The notes under the pieces were generated by a model, which was not told the DNA's origin, did no database searches, and saw only the letters and a list, made by a program, of their open reading frames with translations. 64,000 nt of DNA from Triatoma infestans. Lineage: Eukaryota > Arthropoda > Insecta > Hemiptera > Reduviidae. The position numbers were made by a program, and so were the translations under genes. Positions 9,936-20,816 of this stretch are shown here, in pieces. Position 1 is the stretch's first letter. Every line of letters starts with the position of its first letter. The stretch is from positions 1 through 64,000 of the forward strand of contig JAAEAF010000205.1 of assembly GCA_011037195.1 (NCBI GenBank). Reading direction: 5' to 3'.

Positions 9936-10950
9936 AGTAATGAATATCCAAGATGAGTAGTAATAAAAGGTAATTTAAAATCCTTTAAACTCCTCCATTC
10001 AAACAAAAGTAATGTAGTTTTCTTGTCTTTAATACTTTTATGATTTTGCAACGTAAAAAATAAAAAATAAATAAATAAATAAATAAAGTAGGTTGGGCTT
10101 CATCCGGTGATAAAACTAGTAATATAACACTTCAGCCGTCAAAATTAACTAACTAACCAACCTACTCTAGTAGTGAATCGGCTACAAACTATTGTTGTAT
10201 TTATTCCTAGTACTGGCCATAGATTGTAATGTTTTATAATTAAAGTAATTCAGTTGTTTTAATTGTATAATGACTAAGAAACATTAAATAGGGTGTAATC
10301 AAGGTACATACCTAGTACTGAAATGTTACTGAATTGTTACGCTCACTGTATATCCCCCTCCCCACTACTACTATTACCAATTGTATGATAAATGATTTTG
10401 ATTACATTCAGGAGAGTTATTTTTTATTATATGATAATAATCGTCCTTGTTTTTCATCACTATGCTTGAAGATGTCGTCATTTCACAATGAGTTAGGTTA
10501 GTTTCTATTCTTATTTATTAATATCATCACTCCTACTAACCACTTATAATTTTTATTTGACACATTAATTGCTGGCAATTCTTCTTTCAATTTTAAGACC
10601 GGAAATATTGATTTTTATTGTTCTAAGTTTTTTTTGGGCAATATTTGCCCACAGGCGCAGTACATTTAATTGGACTGTATGGTAGAGAATAGTTACACAA
10701 ATATTTACATTATTTGAAATATATTTTTTTAGAAAAATTGTATTAAAGTAGCACCGGAAGTTTTTAATTTAGTGTTTACATTTCAAACTTTAATTAGGAA
10801 CTTATTTCCCATAATTGAATTTTTAATTTGAATATCATTTTTAAATTTGTGAATTTGTACTACTGTACACTTATCCTTTGTGAATTTTGAATTTATGAGT
10901 GTTCTTAATAGATCGTAAATCGTAAAGATATTACGCGATAATAATCTTTC
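9936..10950. other. AT-rich DNA, nothing recognised
   Basis: AT-rich sequence with an AAAT microsatellite near 10060-10085 and a short palindrome GGGCAATATTTGCCC near 10636. A TTGGCGGC at 10954-10961 just downstream might belong to the leader of the gag-bearing element, but this is speculative. Confidence 0.4.
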
Positions 10951-11028
10951 TGTTGGCGGCAATTAAATTCAGCTGCTAGACGTCTTGAAAAATATAATCT
11001 ATCCCCAAGTAATTCATTCATTTCAAAA

Positions 11029-11960
11029 ATGTATATGATAAATGGACAAGATATGGGCATCGACGCTGCTGTAGAATATTTACTTGCTCAGCAGCAATCA
11101 GCCAATCCTCCAACCACCCCCACCAATCAACCTGCTAGCCCCTTGAAAAATTTATAATTAATAAATAGTTTGCCCACTTTCGATGGCGAAAATTCAGCCA
11201 GTGTTTGAGACTTCCTAGACCAGATTAGCCTTGCGCTAGCCATTCTGGCTGGGACGACGCTGCAAAATTAGAAATACTAGCAGTCAGGCTCTCAGATTCT
11301 GCAAAAATATTTTATGATATGCAGAAAGCCGAATTACAACGCCAGCGTAAAATTATAACGTATCCTCAAATTTCAGAGCGACTTTTAGCCCGATTTCCTA
11401 AGGAGAAAACCCCTCTAGTACTCCTACAGTAAATGACTAATGAATATAAAATGTATCTCTACCCAGAGAGTCTCCTGAAACCTTCGCGGATAGAATAAGA
11501 CATATCCAGTCCGCCTTTAGTTTAAAAGCTCAAGCTAACCCATTCGAGGCCTTACATTCTATTTTAGACAAACTGGCCACTGATGCGTTCCTGAAGACAC
11601 TTCCTCAACCGCTTCGTAATGAGGTATGAACAATGCTAACTCAAAACCTAGATGAAGCTCTTTCTTATGGCAATGCCCTAAAAGAAGTACAAGGCTTCGC
11701 AAACAAACCCTTACAGTTTTCGCAGTCACCTCGAAAACGTCTAATGCTCGCACATCCCCATCTCCATGTCTTTTCTGCGGACAAATCATTTCCACAGAGA
11801 ATGCCCGCATCGAAATAGAAGTCAGAAACCAACATTAAAACCAACTACTACCCGTAGAGTTTTTAATTTAGTAAAAAATAAGCCGCCATTGTTCCGGTCC
11901 ACATTTTGACGTGGACTGCACAAATAAATCCCAACCAACACCCCGCACTAACTTTGGCAA
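11029..11960 (+). pseudogene. Decayed gag gene of an LTR retrotransposon
   Basis: The ATG at 11029 opens a frame reading GQDMGIDAAVEYLLAQQQ and a proline/threonine-rich stretch. It continues, over several stops and at least one frameshift, into a capsid-like region (LPTFDGENSASV, then DDAAKLEILAVRLSDSA, KTLPQPLRNEV and LDEALSYGNALKEVQGF). Downstream are cysteine motifs CLFCG (about 11767) and CSGPHFDVDC (about 11895), as expected for nucleocapsid zinc knuckles. This order (capsid, then CCHC) is that of retrotransposon Gag, which packages element RNA. No protease, RT or LTR follows; the sequence goes into DR1. The assignment to Ty3/gypsy is by general resemblance only. Confidence 0.7.
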
Positions 11961-12069
11961 AATGCCTAACAATTTTAATATTCCTAAAAATTTTAATCGC
12001 AGAGTATATAATAATAATCGCTATAATAATAATATAATTATAAAGAATTTTATGACTTTTACATAACAG

Positions 12070-12233
12070 CATTATTTCATTACTTTCTCTTACACCTGGA
12101 AACAGAAAAATGAGCTGTGCGCTCGTGTAAAATTTAAACAAACTGAGTTTGCGCCAGAAGTACATGTTTTGAGGTTCCCCGGCTATAAAAAAAACTATTT
12201 TTAGCAAATGTTCTGTGTGTTTGTGAGTGTGTA
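12070..12233 (+). repeat. DR1, left half interrupted by mariner
   Basis: Starts TTACTTTCTCTTACACC and continues through GCCAGAAGTACATGTTTTGAGG and TTTTTAGCAAATGTTC to the TGTGTG tract, where the mariner is inserted at a TA (12232-12233). The other half resumes at 13542. Confidence 0.75.
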
Positions 12234-13541
12234 CGAGGTCTGTAAATTAAGTAATGAGACTGATTTTTTATCTTTTTTTTATTCAAATAAAATTACAATT
12301 CAACATTGTCCCCTTCAAAGTAACTACCTTGGGAAGCCACACAACGCTGAAGACGATTCTTCCATTCGTCATAGCAGTGCTGGAACTCGGATACTGGAAT
12401 AGACTTCACTTGGTCGTTACGGCTGTTTGAATATTCTCCAATGTTCCAAAATGACGTCCCTTGAGGTGATTTTTCAATTTGGGGAACAAAAAAAAGTCAC
12501 ATGGACTCAAGTCGGGTGAATAAGGAGGCTGAGGAGCCACAGGAATGTTATTACTGGCCAAATACTCATTAATAGAAATCGCGGTGTGACACGGAGCATT
12601 GTCGTGATGCAACACCCACTTGTTTTTGATGTTTGGTCTCACACGCATGACTCTTTTTCGAAGTCTCTCAAGAACTTCTCAGTAAAAATGTTGGTTTACC
12701 ATTTGGCGGCATTGAGGCACAAATTTTTTGTGAACGATTCCTTGGCTATCAAAAAAGCAAATCAGCATGCATTTGATTTTTGACTTGCTCATTCTTGCTT
12801 TTTTTGGCCTTGGAGAGGTTGAAGTGTGCCACTGCATGCTCTGACGCTTAGTTTCTGGGTCATACTCAAACACCCAAGACTCGTCTCCTGTAATAACACG
12901 TTCCAAAAAATTGGGATCGTTTTCAATTGCTCCCAAAAAGTCAAGGCTCCTTTCCTTTCTGATGTCTTTTTGCTGTTGTGAAAGATTTTTCGGAACCATT
13001 TTTGCACAAATTTTTCTCATCCCCAATTCATTAGTCAAAATTTGATGAACGGTTGTGTGAGTCAAATTCAACTCTTCGCCGATCATTCGGACTGTCAAAC
13101 GACGATCTGAACGCACGAGATCGCGGATTCTGCCAACATTTTCGTCGGTTCTTGAAGATGAAGGCCTTCCGCTGCGAGGCTCGTCTTCAATTGATTCCCT
13201 TCCTTCTGCAAACGACTTAAACCACCTAAAAACCTGTGCTCTCGACAAAACATTGTCTCCATAGGCCTGGCACAACGTTTCCGTTGCACTGTGCCCAAGT
13301 CTGAAGCAAAACCTGATAGCACAACGTTGCTCGTAATTGATGTCACTCATTTTTAAAACGCACTGAAAAAACCTTGCTCACAAAAAAAGTCACTACGGAC
13401 AGTGCAACAACTCTAGCATTTTCAAATTTGCACTGGACGTGTATCAGATGTTTACTTGCCCTACCACGCATGCGCCGCGTGTCCAGTGTTGCCAGATCGA
13501 ACACTAGAAAATCAGTCTCATTACTTAATTTACACCCCTCG
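12234..13541 (-). mobile_element. Mariner transposon, 1308 bp, with TIRs and TA duplication
   Basis: The element has 31-bp terminal inverted repeats (12234-12264 and 13511-13541) starting CGAGG on each strand; they differ at two positions. It is flanked by TA on both sides (12232-12233 and 13542-13543). Its length is the usual 1.3 kb for mariner. The transposase is coded on the minus strand. Joining the flanks across the element restores an uninterrupted DR1, which confirms the boundaries. The subfamily was not determined. Confidence 0.95.
12293..13350 (-). pseudogene. Mariner transposase, DD34D, two disabling changes
   Basis: The reading frame starts at 13350 with MSDINYEQRCAIRFCFRLGH and carries the N-terminal helix-turn-helix pair, the FRWFKSFAEGRESIEDEPRS linker region, then the catalytic DD34D core: first Asp in TGDESWVFEY, second in HHDNAPCHTA, third in SPDLSPCDFFLF, with 34 residues between the second and third. 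All three are present. A TGA at 12679-12681 breaks the frame after NQHFY, and the same frame resumes immediately. Near 12406 the frame closes, and the expected mariner C-terminal segment (with CYDEWKNRLQRC) continues in a different frame to a stop at 12293, so a frameshift is inferred there. The enzyme would cut and paste the element at TA sites, but this copy cannot code for it without those two lesions. Confidence 0.9.
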
Positions 13542-14052
13542 TATGTGTGTGTACAAAATATCTCAAATACGAAAAATTGAGGGAAGCCTAAATTTGGAAT
13601 TTCATCTAAGTACTACCACCATATCTGACAGGAAGATTTCGGCCAAAAGCCATCAACCTGAAATGTAATTAAACTGAATATTTTTTCAGTTTATGCAATT
13701 TTTTTTCGAAAGCGGCCCCAATGATTTTCATTAAACTTCGTATACTATCTGCATCCATAATTATCTATCACTTTTATTTGTAACATTTTTTATTTTCCCG
13801 GAAAATTGATTGTTTTTGTGGGTTCTAGGGAACAGTGTAATGTTCGTTCAGCTTCCCTAAAAAGTATAATATCAATATAGCATATGGTTCTACCATTTAT
13901 GTAGTATAAATATACATCAGAAGCATGGCTAGAATTTTAAATTTGATGAAAATCGGCTAACCGGAATTGCCATTTTTTACATATTGGGTTTTTGAGTTGT
14001 TTTTTTTTTTGGAAATCTCTCAAAAATGACAAAAACTATTTCGTTTAAAACT
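13542..14052 (+). repeat. DR1, right half after the mariner
   Basis: Picks up exactly in the TGTGTGTGTAC tract, then AATATCTCAAATACGAAAAATTG, AGTACTACCACCATATCTGAC, TGATTTTCATTAAACTTCGTAT, CTTTTATTTGTAACATTTTT and ATCGGCTAACCGGAATTGCC. It ends at the foldback element starting near 14053. Confidence 0.75.
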
Positions 14053-14293
14053 AGCAAAAATGTTGTTTGGATGGGGCCAAAGAAAAGAAAAAAAAAAAAA
14101 TTTTAACTTTTAAAGTTTATTCTATGGACTAGTGTCCTTCCTCAAGATCTAACTCTCTCCTGTGCATTTACCTCTTTTGCCGCTCCTTAACAGATCCTGA
14201 TGAAAAACAACAAAGGCTTCCGAAACGTCGTTAGAATAAACTTTAAAAGTTGAAAAGTTTTCTTGTTTTGGCCCTAACCAACTGATATTTTGC
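14053..14293. mobile_element. Short foldback element with 64-72 bp arms
   Basis: The left arm (14053-14124) and right arm (14230-14293) are imperfect inverted copies: AGCAAAA...TTGG..GGGCCAAA...CTTTTAAAGTTTATTCTA. The spacer of about 105 bp has no coding frame and contains a hammerhead-like core (14197-14229) immediately beside the right arm. It lies in DR1 sequence. No target duplication was found, so the outer ends are approximate. It could be a MITE or a fragment related to Penelope-type terminal repeats. Confidence 0.6.
14197..14229 (+). other. Hammerhead-ribozyme-like core
   Basis: CTGATGA (14197-14203) is followed 17 bases later by CGAAACGTC (14221-14229), the two conserved strands of a hammerhead core with a GTC cleavage triplet and a self-complementary ACGT that would allow dimer pairing. 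However the intervening bases do not form a good stem II, and stem I is interrupted. It is therefore at best a degenerate relative of the hammerheads known from Penelope-like elements and from some satellites. Confidence 0.3.
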
Positions 14294-14305
14294 TTGTTTT
14301 ATTAA

Positions 14306-14635
14306 CAATGACCAATAGTCACGGTTATATATATATTGATTGATTCCTTTAAACTTTGTATGGTAATTGCATTTCAACATCCCCCCCCCCCCGAAACTGC
14401 TTTTAGATAGTTGGGGGGGCGGAATTTTTGGCGTTTAATTTCAAATATATTGGGTGGTTGGTTCAATGTTATTGACGCGCTCTTCACCCCTCGAACCTGC
14501 TTGGGTTTGTTAAGCTGGTACTTGTTCCCCCCGCACCAGCTCTATATTTATGTCAACGCAAATCAGCAAAATTTATTATTTTATATATAATTGTTTAACA
14601 GAGAATGACGTGTGTTTGTATTTCTCACCAGATTT
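14306..14635. other. AT-rich DNA with C- and G-runs
   Basis: A CCTTTAAACTTTGTATGG at 14346-14363 looks like a stray DR1 piece. C- and G-runs occur at 14382-14393 and 14413-14420. No gene was seen. Confidence 0.4.
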
Positions 14636-15200
14636 TTGCTTTCTCTTACTCCTAGTAAGAGGAAATATTGTAATCGTGTCAAATTTCCCATATCGAGTTT
14701 TCACCGGAAATATCCGTTTTGAGGTCCCCTGAGTCCAAAAAAATGGTTTTTAGCAAATGGTCTGTGTGTATATGTGAATAGCATAGCTCAAAAACGAAAA
14801 ATCGTAGAAAGTTCAAACTTGATATTCCGTTTAGTTATCACCATGGGATCCGACAGTGGATCATACGTCAAAATTCCTCAACCAAACTACCACTTTACTA
14901 GCTGGTTTTTTTACGGTTTTGCAATTTTCTCAAAAATAGCTCCAACGATTTTCTTCAAACTTGGTATATCAACTACAAATGTTAACAGCTACAACTTTTA
15001 TTTAAAACATTTCTCCGGGAAAATTCATTTAAGGGCACTTCTGGTAGAGGGATGGGGTTAAGTTTACATCTAAAGTGCTATTTAGTTTATTAAACAATTC
15101 TATCATCTAAATAATGTTAATTAAAAATGAATATGTTGAAGAAATTCCGAGTTTAAAAAAAAATCGGATAACCGGAAGTGCGTTTACATTAACACTTTAC
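14636..15200 (+). repeat. DR1, left part interrupted by a solo LTR
   Basis: Well-preserved copy: CTCTTACTCCTAGTAAGAGG, ATCGTGTCAAATTTCCC, GTTTTCACCGGAAATATCCG, GGTTTTTAGCAAATGGTCTG, TCAACCAAACTACCACTTTAC, CTCCAACGATTTTCTTCAAAC and CGGATAACCGGAAGTGCG. It stops at CACTTTAC (15193-15200) where the LTR begins. Confidence 0.8.
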
Positions 15201-15834
15201 TGTAGTGAAATCGTTTATTGTGATTCCTGAGGTATGTAGTAGATGTCTTGAAGAGGGCGGAAGTTAGTTTAGAGATTTTTGGAAGTTAGTGCTCGAATTA
15301 TTAACACGGAATTTATAAAAATAGACTGTATTTGTACAATAATTTAAACGTGAGTAATGGTAACTATTAACAAGAAATACTTAGAAATAAATAGGAGATA
15401 AATAACTAATAATTTAGAATGATAAAAATAAATGAACTAAGATGCACAACTAAGGAAATAAGTATAAATAAAACCTGTATAGGGACGCGGAACTTGCTGC
15501 TCGTATAATAGTCTTGAAGACGTACTGAAGTATAATCATCCCCTCTTCCAATGGGGCGAAGTTTATATATTAGTGTTAGCAACACTCACACCAAGACATC
15601 TGTCTTAGTGTCCGACCTTGAGCGACCTTGGTTGGTTCGGTGACCAGTGATTTATGTCAGTGGCCAGCTTATCGGTGCTTGCTTTGATCTAAAGTATTGA
15701 CCCTTAGTTTTGTTTGTTTGGCCGTGGCCTTGTCTTGAAGACAGCAGCCGGCTAGGCCACTAGTTATAAATTATTCTTTCTTTGTTATGTGTTGTGAAGG
15801 TTTGACATTGCTATGACCTTGCCATGTCATTACA
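15201..15834. mobile_element. Solo LTR, 634 bp, nested in DR1
   Basis: The segment starts TGTAGTGA and ends TCATTACA, a short inverted repeat with the TG...CA ends of an LTR. It is flanked by TTAC (15197-15200) and ATAC (15835-15838), a 4-bp duplication with one mismatch. Removing it restores the DR1 order CACTTTACT-AAATGATTTTTT seen at 5061-5087 and 42920-42940. The interior has no coding frame. TTTATAAAAATAG (about 15310) and AATAAA near 15468 could serve as TATA and polyadenylation signals. The coding interior was lost, presumably by LTR-LTR recombination. Confidence 0.75.
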
Positions 15835-15838
15835 ATAC

Positions 15839-16200
15839 TAAATGATTTTTTTTCACTTTTTTGCGATTTTCTTGAAACTTCATATATAACTGTTGTCAAC
15901 AGTTCAAAGCTACGTTTTTAAACGTAAGTACATATTATGAGACCCAATGAGTATGCAATATTTCCAGTTGTTTCTGTGTGTATGTGAAAGAGAGAGAGCG
16001 TGAACAGTGAGTGAGAGAAAAAAATAATCAAAATTTGAAAATCGTTGAAAGCACACCATTTTTACTTTTTTTAATAAATCATCAGGTGATATGACAGTAA
16101 GGTTACGTCAATATCCATCAACCGCAACTGTGAGTTTATTTATTTATTTTTTTTTTCAAAAAACTTGGTAAGCTTACTAAATACATATAAACATATAATT
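15839..16200 (+). repeat. DR1, right part and degraded continuation
   Basis: AAATGATTTTTTTTCAC, GCGATTTTCTTGAAACTTC then a degraded stretch with a TGTGTGTATGTGAAAGAG tract, ATCAGGTGATATGACAG and ATCAACCGCAACTG that resembles the DR1 middle section. The latter part may be a second, more decayed copy. Confidence 0.55.
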
Positions 16201-17872
16201 TTTATTTTCCAATTTTAATTGAAAAAAAAAATTTATAAAAAGTATTTTATCATGCTTAGTAGAAGAGAGAATAACTTGTTATTATTTCCTAACCAAATTT
16301 TTTAAAATTACTAACTGAAAAACAAAAAAGACGGTGTAGCTGATGGCAAAATAAGCTGATTGCATTTTTGGCAGAGAGGTTGTAGAAAAAGTTGGCATTA
16401 TTAGGTTGCGAAAACAATGTGTCTAACGCTTTGTGAATTGTATAAGTAATGGCAAAGAATGGAGGAATCTTAGGAATGTTACATTGGATAAGATTGGATT
16501 CTTTCGTTCTTGTTTTTATTGTTTGTTTTTTTTTTTTTGTTTTTTTTTAAACAAAGTTAGCTTAGTTAGTAACCAAAGTATTTTTGGAAGTTGGAAGTTT
16601 TTTTCTAGGTGGTTTTTTCACTTATTTTCAAATAAACTTTGTAGTCTATGTTTGCTAGTTCTCTCTTCAAATGATCGAATTTCAATGAGTTCTTTTTTAT
16701 AGCTTAATAGGTTTAAAATTTTTAATGAAATATTTGTCCCAAGGTATTAATTATCAATCCTAAAGAAACAGGATTATTAAAATATATTACACATGACAAG
16801 ATCGGATTTAAACAATCTTAGTAATTTTTTTTTTTTTTTTCGAGGAACAACTTCCATGGCGTTAACGATGTATTATTATTGTCACTATTAGAATAGTGAC
16901 TTTAACAGAAATATTGCTAGCTATACCTCCAGACATTTGTACTAATCAACTTTGAAAGAAATGGCTTTTAGATAGTGGCTATAATCGAAGACAGAGACAA
17001 GATGTTGAAAATATTTGCATATTTTTTTTAGATTTTAATGCTTGCTTCAAGCTGGTGGGTGTGGTTGGCACAGCAATTGGCTGATACAGCTATAATTAAT
17101 TTTTCCCAATACAATTGATCTGAATGAATAAGTCAGTAGTATCCAAATGAGTGCGTTGGTTCTCCAAAGTTGGCAAACAATTGTCCTGTAAGAAAAAATT
17201 TAACCAACTTCTCTGGGATTTACAATTTGCACCTTACCTCACTGTCACTAGGTGATCATTTACTATGCGTTTCTAAATGGATCTCTCATTAAGGTTCAGT
17301 CCTTAAGATATACCACTGCATCTTCTTCATTCAGTCCTCACACAAGCCTTAGTGTGTTTAATTTTAGACTTGGAATATCCATGTGAATATCAAAATTGGG
17401 TTGTTGCCATTATAGTGATAATGAGTCCTCATCAATACAAATGCTAATGAGTTTAACCTTATTTTAATTATCCCGGTTTAAGGAATGTCGTTTAAAGGAT
17501 ATGCATTTATATGGAATGTTTAAAACCGTTTTTTTCTATTAGCATTTACTTTCTCCAGAACATTGATTTTATGAGATTCTGTAGGCTGCGACTTTTTTTA
17601 AAGCTTACCTCTAAACTCTCTCTTTTTGGGGGGGGGGAGGTATATTATATCGTTTCCCCTTGTAATTTAAGGGAGGAATCTAACATTCAATAAAATTTAA
17701 TGGCGACCTAGTCAGTATAATGTGAGATTGCGCTTAGAGATAAGGATATTCCTGCGATCTTATATTATTAAATTACACACACACACCACATATATTATAT
17801 AGTACTATATATATAATATGTTATTAATATCTAATCATAAGTGATTTCAATAAAGTAAACATTAAAATAGTT
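16201..17872. other. AT-rich DNA, nothing recognised
   Basis: 1.7 kb without a recognisable repeat or coding domain. It holds T-runs, a G-run at 17625-17637, an AC microsatellite at 17765-17778 and an AT microsatellite at about 17786-17820. Open frames of 60-89 codons are low-complexity and have no domain I recognise. Confidence 0.4.
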
Positions 17873-17884
17873 CTTGAATATATA

Positions 17885-18419
17885 TCAGAGACATTTTCCG
17901 TGGTAGCCTGCTTCATTTTATGGTCATCGACCGTTTCGGGCGTTCGCCCATCTTCAGGATGCGTTTGTCAGACAGTGTGTATAACACAGACTTGCACAGA
18001 GCAATTCAGTTTAAACACTAACTGGTCTTTTTAATTGTATTTTTAAAACTAAACTCTTAAACTAGGTCAAAGGGAGGTATGGTCAGCTGGGTGGGAAAGG
18101 AACACTTGTTTGGGTTGTTAAAGGGGCAAATTTTCCTTAAAATGGAAACAACACGTGTTCCTTTCCCCCCACCCAGCTGACCATACCTCCCTGTGACCTA
18201 GTTTAAGAGTTTAGTTTTAAAATACAAATAAAAAGACCAGTCAGTGTATAAACTGAATTTGCTCTGTGCAAGTCTGTGTTATCACACATAGTCTGACAAA
18301 ATCATACTTGAAGATGGGCGAACGCCCGGAAACCGGTCGATGACCACAAAATGAAGCAGGCTACCACGGAAAATGTCTCTGATGCTTTCCAGTTCTGCAG
18401 AACCAACCACCACAACAAT
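17885..18419. mobile_element. Foldback element, 535 bp, with perfect 12-bp target duplication
   Basis: CTTGAATATATA occurs at 17873-17884 and 18420-18431 and brackets the element. Inside, two arms of about 220 bp (17887-18110 and 18152-18380) are inverted copies around a 40-bp centre, followed on the right by a short unpaired tail with ACCAACCACCAC. Each arm contains a CTTGAAGA or CTGAAGA, GGGCG-AA-CGCCC hairpin and a GAAAC or GGAAAC, which resembles a hammerhead core. No coding frame was seen. Variable-length duplications of about 12 bp point to target-primed reverse transcription rather than a cut-and-paste transposase, so a Penelope-like or SINE-like origin is inferred. A shorter relative lies at 22295-22553. 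Confidence 0.75.
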
Positions 18420-18537
18420 CTTGAATATATAGTTGGGCCGCTGGATAACATCTATGAGTTTATCCGTCATAGAAACGCACCATTATTTTGGTAGTAAAAG
18501 TTAAATACAAAATTATTGTGGTTCATTTATTATTATT

Positions 18538-18770
18538 ATTTTTTTTTTTAATTTAAGGCGCGACAACACCTATGGACATTGGCGCCCGGAGCCTTCTCAG
18601 TGCACTGCCGGCCTCCGGACAGTGTCCTCTCGTTACAGACAACCCTGTCCATCACCGGACAGTGAGCTTGTAGAGGCTCCTAGGAAGAAAAAAATCACAC
18701 AGCTGGACCTCGAATCCGGGTCCTCCGGGTGGGAGTCCATTGCGCTAACCACTTAGCTATTCCCTTCCCT
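18538..18770 (-). mobile_element. SINE-A, copy 3
   Basis: On the minus strand: AATAGCTAAGTGGTTAGCGC head, a B-box region CGGATTCGAGGTCC (slightly changed), CTGTCCGGTGATGG, ACTGTCCGGAGGCCGG, GGGCGCCAATGTCC, and the A-rich tail. Flanks share GTTCAT...ATTATT (18521-18534 and 18771-18783), a likely imperfect target duplication. Confidence 0.85.
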
Positions 18771-18783
18771 GTTCATATTATTG

Positions 18784-19665
18784 AATTCCATAATTTTGTA
18801 AGAGTGCTATTTGTCAACCCAACAAAAAATACGTGTCATATACGGACAAATTTGGAATGAAAAAGGATTAAAAAAAAAAATCACAACAAAATATTAATAA
18901 AACCCAAATTTAATCACAAACATGTTGTTTTTCCGACCATAAGTAATATATTGCGACAAAAATTGGTAAATGAAATACAAAGACAAATTTGTAATTTCAT
19001 CGATGCATTTGTATTTTATGTAATTATGTTATGGATAAGGCAGATCTCCACAAGACGGATACACTGTTTTCCGGTATGTGAATGTTTTGTGCCCTTGAAA
19101 ACAGAAACAAAACCAAGTTCTTGTTTTAAAAAAAAATAAAAAGACACTGTGTTTCCACCAAACTGAGTGTTCAAGACTGTTGCTGCCGGTTCCATGCAGA
19201 TTGCGTAGAAAAACAAAACAAACGGACATGTTGATCTTTTCCCACTCGTGATGGGACTTCAAGACGTTAACAAACACAGTCGCCTATGACACAGATTTTC
19301 AAAAATCGAATTGCGTTTTAACAAATGGGTGGTGCTGATTTCATGAATTCGACAATGTGAATCCGCCTTAACATTTATTTTACCTGCATCTGTTTTCATG
19401 CACTTTTTGATAGCTTTTTTGTTATCATAATACTGATAATAGCGTAAGTGAATATACAAATACATATGCAGTACAATGTTGGCGACCCTTTTTGATAAGT
19501 AGATAAACATTGAATTTTTTTTTTTTTTAATTCCAGCCTGTGAGATAATTATTAGTTTTGTAATTATTAAAGTAAATTAAAATATAAATCATTTTAATAA
19601 TATTTTTTTTAGATTAACAATACTGTTGTTTGTTTTTTTTTACTATGCTTGCAAGTTAATTAGTT
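18784..19665. other. AT-rich DNA, nothing recognised
   Basis: No repeat family or coding domain was recognised. Overlapping frames on both strands between 18951 and 19510 are not supported by any motif. Confidence 0.4.
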
Positions 19666-19669
19666 CTTA

Positions 19670-19862
19670 AGAGGGAAAGGAATAGCTAATTGGTTAGCGT
19701 ACTGGACTCACACGCGGAGGTCCCTAGTAGCCTCTAGTAGCTCACTGTCTGGTGATGGACAGTGTTGTCTGTAACGAGAGAACTCTGTCCGGAGACCGGC
19801 AGTGCACTGAGAAGGCTCCAGGCGCCAGTAACCATATGTTGACGTGCCTTAAATTAAAAAAA
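19670..19862 (+). mobile_element. SINE-A, copy 4, B box deleted
   Basis: Starts GGGAAAGGAATAGCTAATTGG and TTAGCGTACTGGACTCACACG, then jumps from GGAGGTCC straight to TAGTAGCCTC. The B-box segment is therefore missing. The body (CACTGTCTGG, ACTCTGTCCGGAGACCGGC) and tail GACGTGCCTTAAATT are present. Without a B box this copy should not be a working RNA polymerase III unit. Confidence 0.8.
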
Positions 19863-20775
19863 TTAATTGTTTAGTAATAACTGAATTATAATTTTTGTTG
19901 ACTTTGTTGCTTTTGTAGACTTTAATTCACTTTATTTCTTTTAAACAAAATTTTTTAGAGTATTCTTGTTTCGCCCAAAGAGAACGAGAGAATGAAACAA
20001 TAAAGACCTAATCGTTTTATTGTTTAATTGTGCGAAAAACTGATTAAAAAAATGCAGCCAAACCTCATAATTACATTGAAAACAATAATTAAAAATCCAC
20101 TTACTGTGCAGACAGCGAAAACTTGCTGTAGTATCAATTGTTAGGTACACTTACTTAATTTGTTTAGGTACCTTACTTAATGCTAAGTACATATTTTGTC
20201 CTTAATCGCGACACTTTTGTCGCGCTGAATATGCAAGTTATTAGAATGACCTGTTTTGTAGTGCAGTTTAATATTACCGATTGTGTAATTCATTGTTCTT
20301 TTAAATGCATTTTGTTTTCTGTAATTTTAGTAATTACTTTTTTCTTTTTTTTTTCTAATTTCGCTTAAAATTTAAGAATAAATAATGCCTGATCTTTATT
20401 ATTTATTAATTAACTTTATCATTTTATATTCTTATTTTATTTAATCACCATTAGGTTTGTAATGAAAAGAAATTTATTTGAACACATTACAAGTTCGTGA
20501 AAGGTTAAAACACAACTTCCTTTACTTTTCATATGTTGCATAACTGGATAAATTTCTTAAGTGATTTTATTTATTAAATGAAAGAAATTACTTTCTATTG
20601 TATTATTTATCCCCGGTATTTAGCTATAAATTGTTCATTACCTGCTTAATCTTGCAAGCCTTAATATAATAAATACAAAGTTGATTTTATTAATAGACAA
20701 AAAAATATTTCTCGGATGACGTTTAATTAATTAAAATATTAATTTTGAACTTTTAATTAATTGTTTAATATATAA
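19863..20775. other. AT-rich DNA, nothing recognised
   Basis: Very AT-rich sequence without recognisable genes or repeats. Confidence 0.4.
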
Positions 20776-20786
20776 ATTTTGGCACA

Positions 20787-20816
20787 TACTTTCTCTTACC
20801 ACTGTAAGAAGATGTA
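20787..20816 (+). repeat. DR1 start, interrupted by a TIR element
   Basis: ACTTTCTCTTACCACTGTAA then GAAGATG, followed by the TA target site (20815-20816). The rest of DR1 resumes at 21550. Confidence 0.65.

Noticed and set aside
11559..11810. 83-codon minus-strand frame
   Set aside because: Antisense to the decayed gag region, whose plus-strand capsid and zinc-knuckle motifs are more convincing.
17887..18380. Assembly artefact producing a palindrome
   Set aside because: Arms differ at many positions, a related element exists at 22295-22553, and both have perfect 12-bp target duplications.
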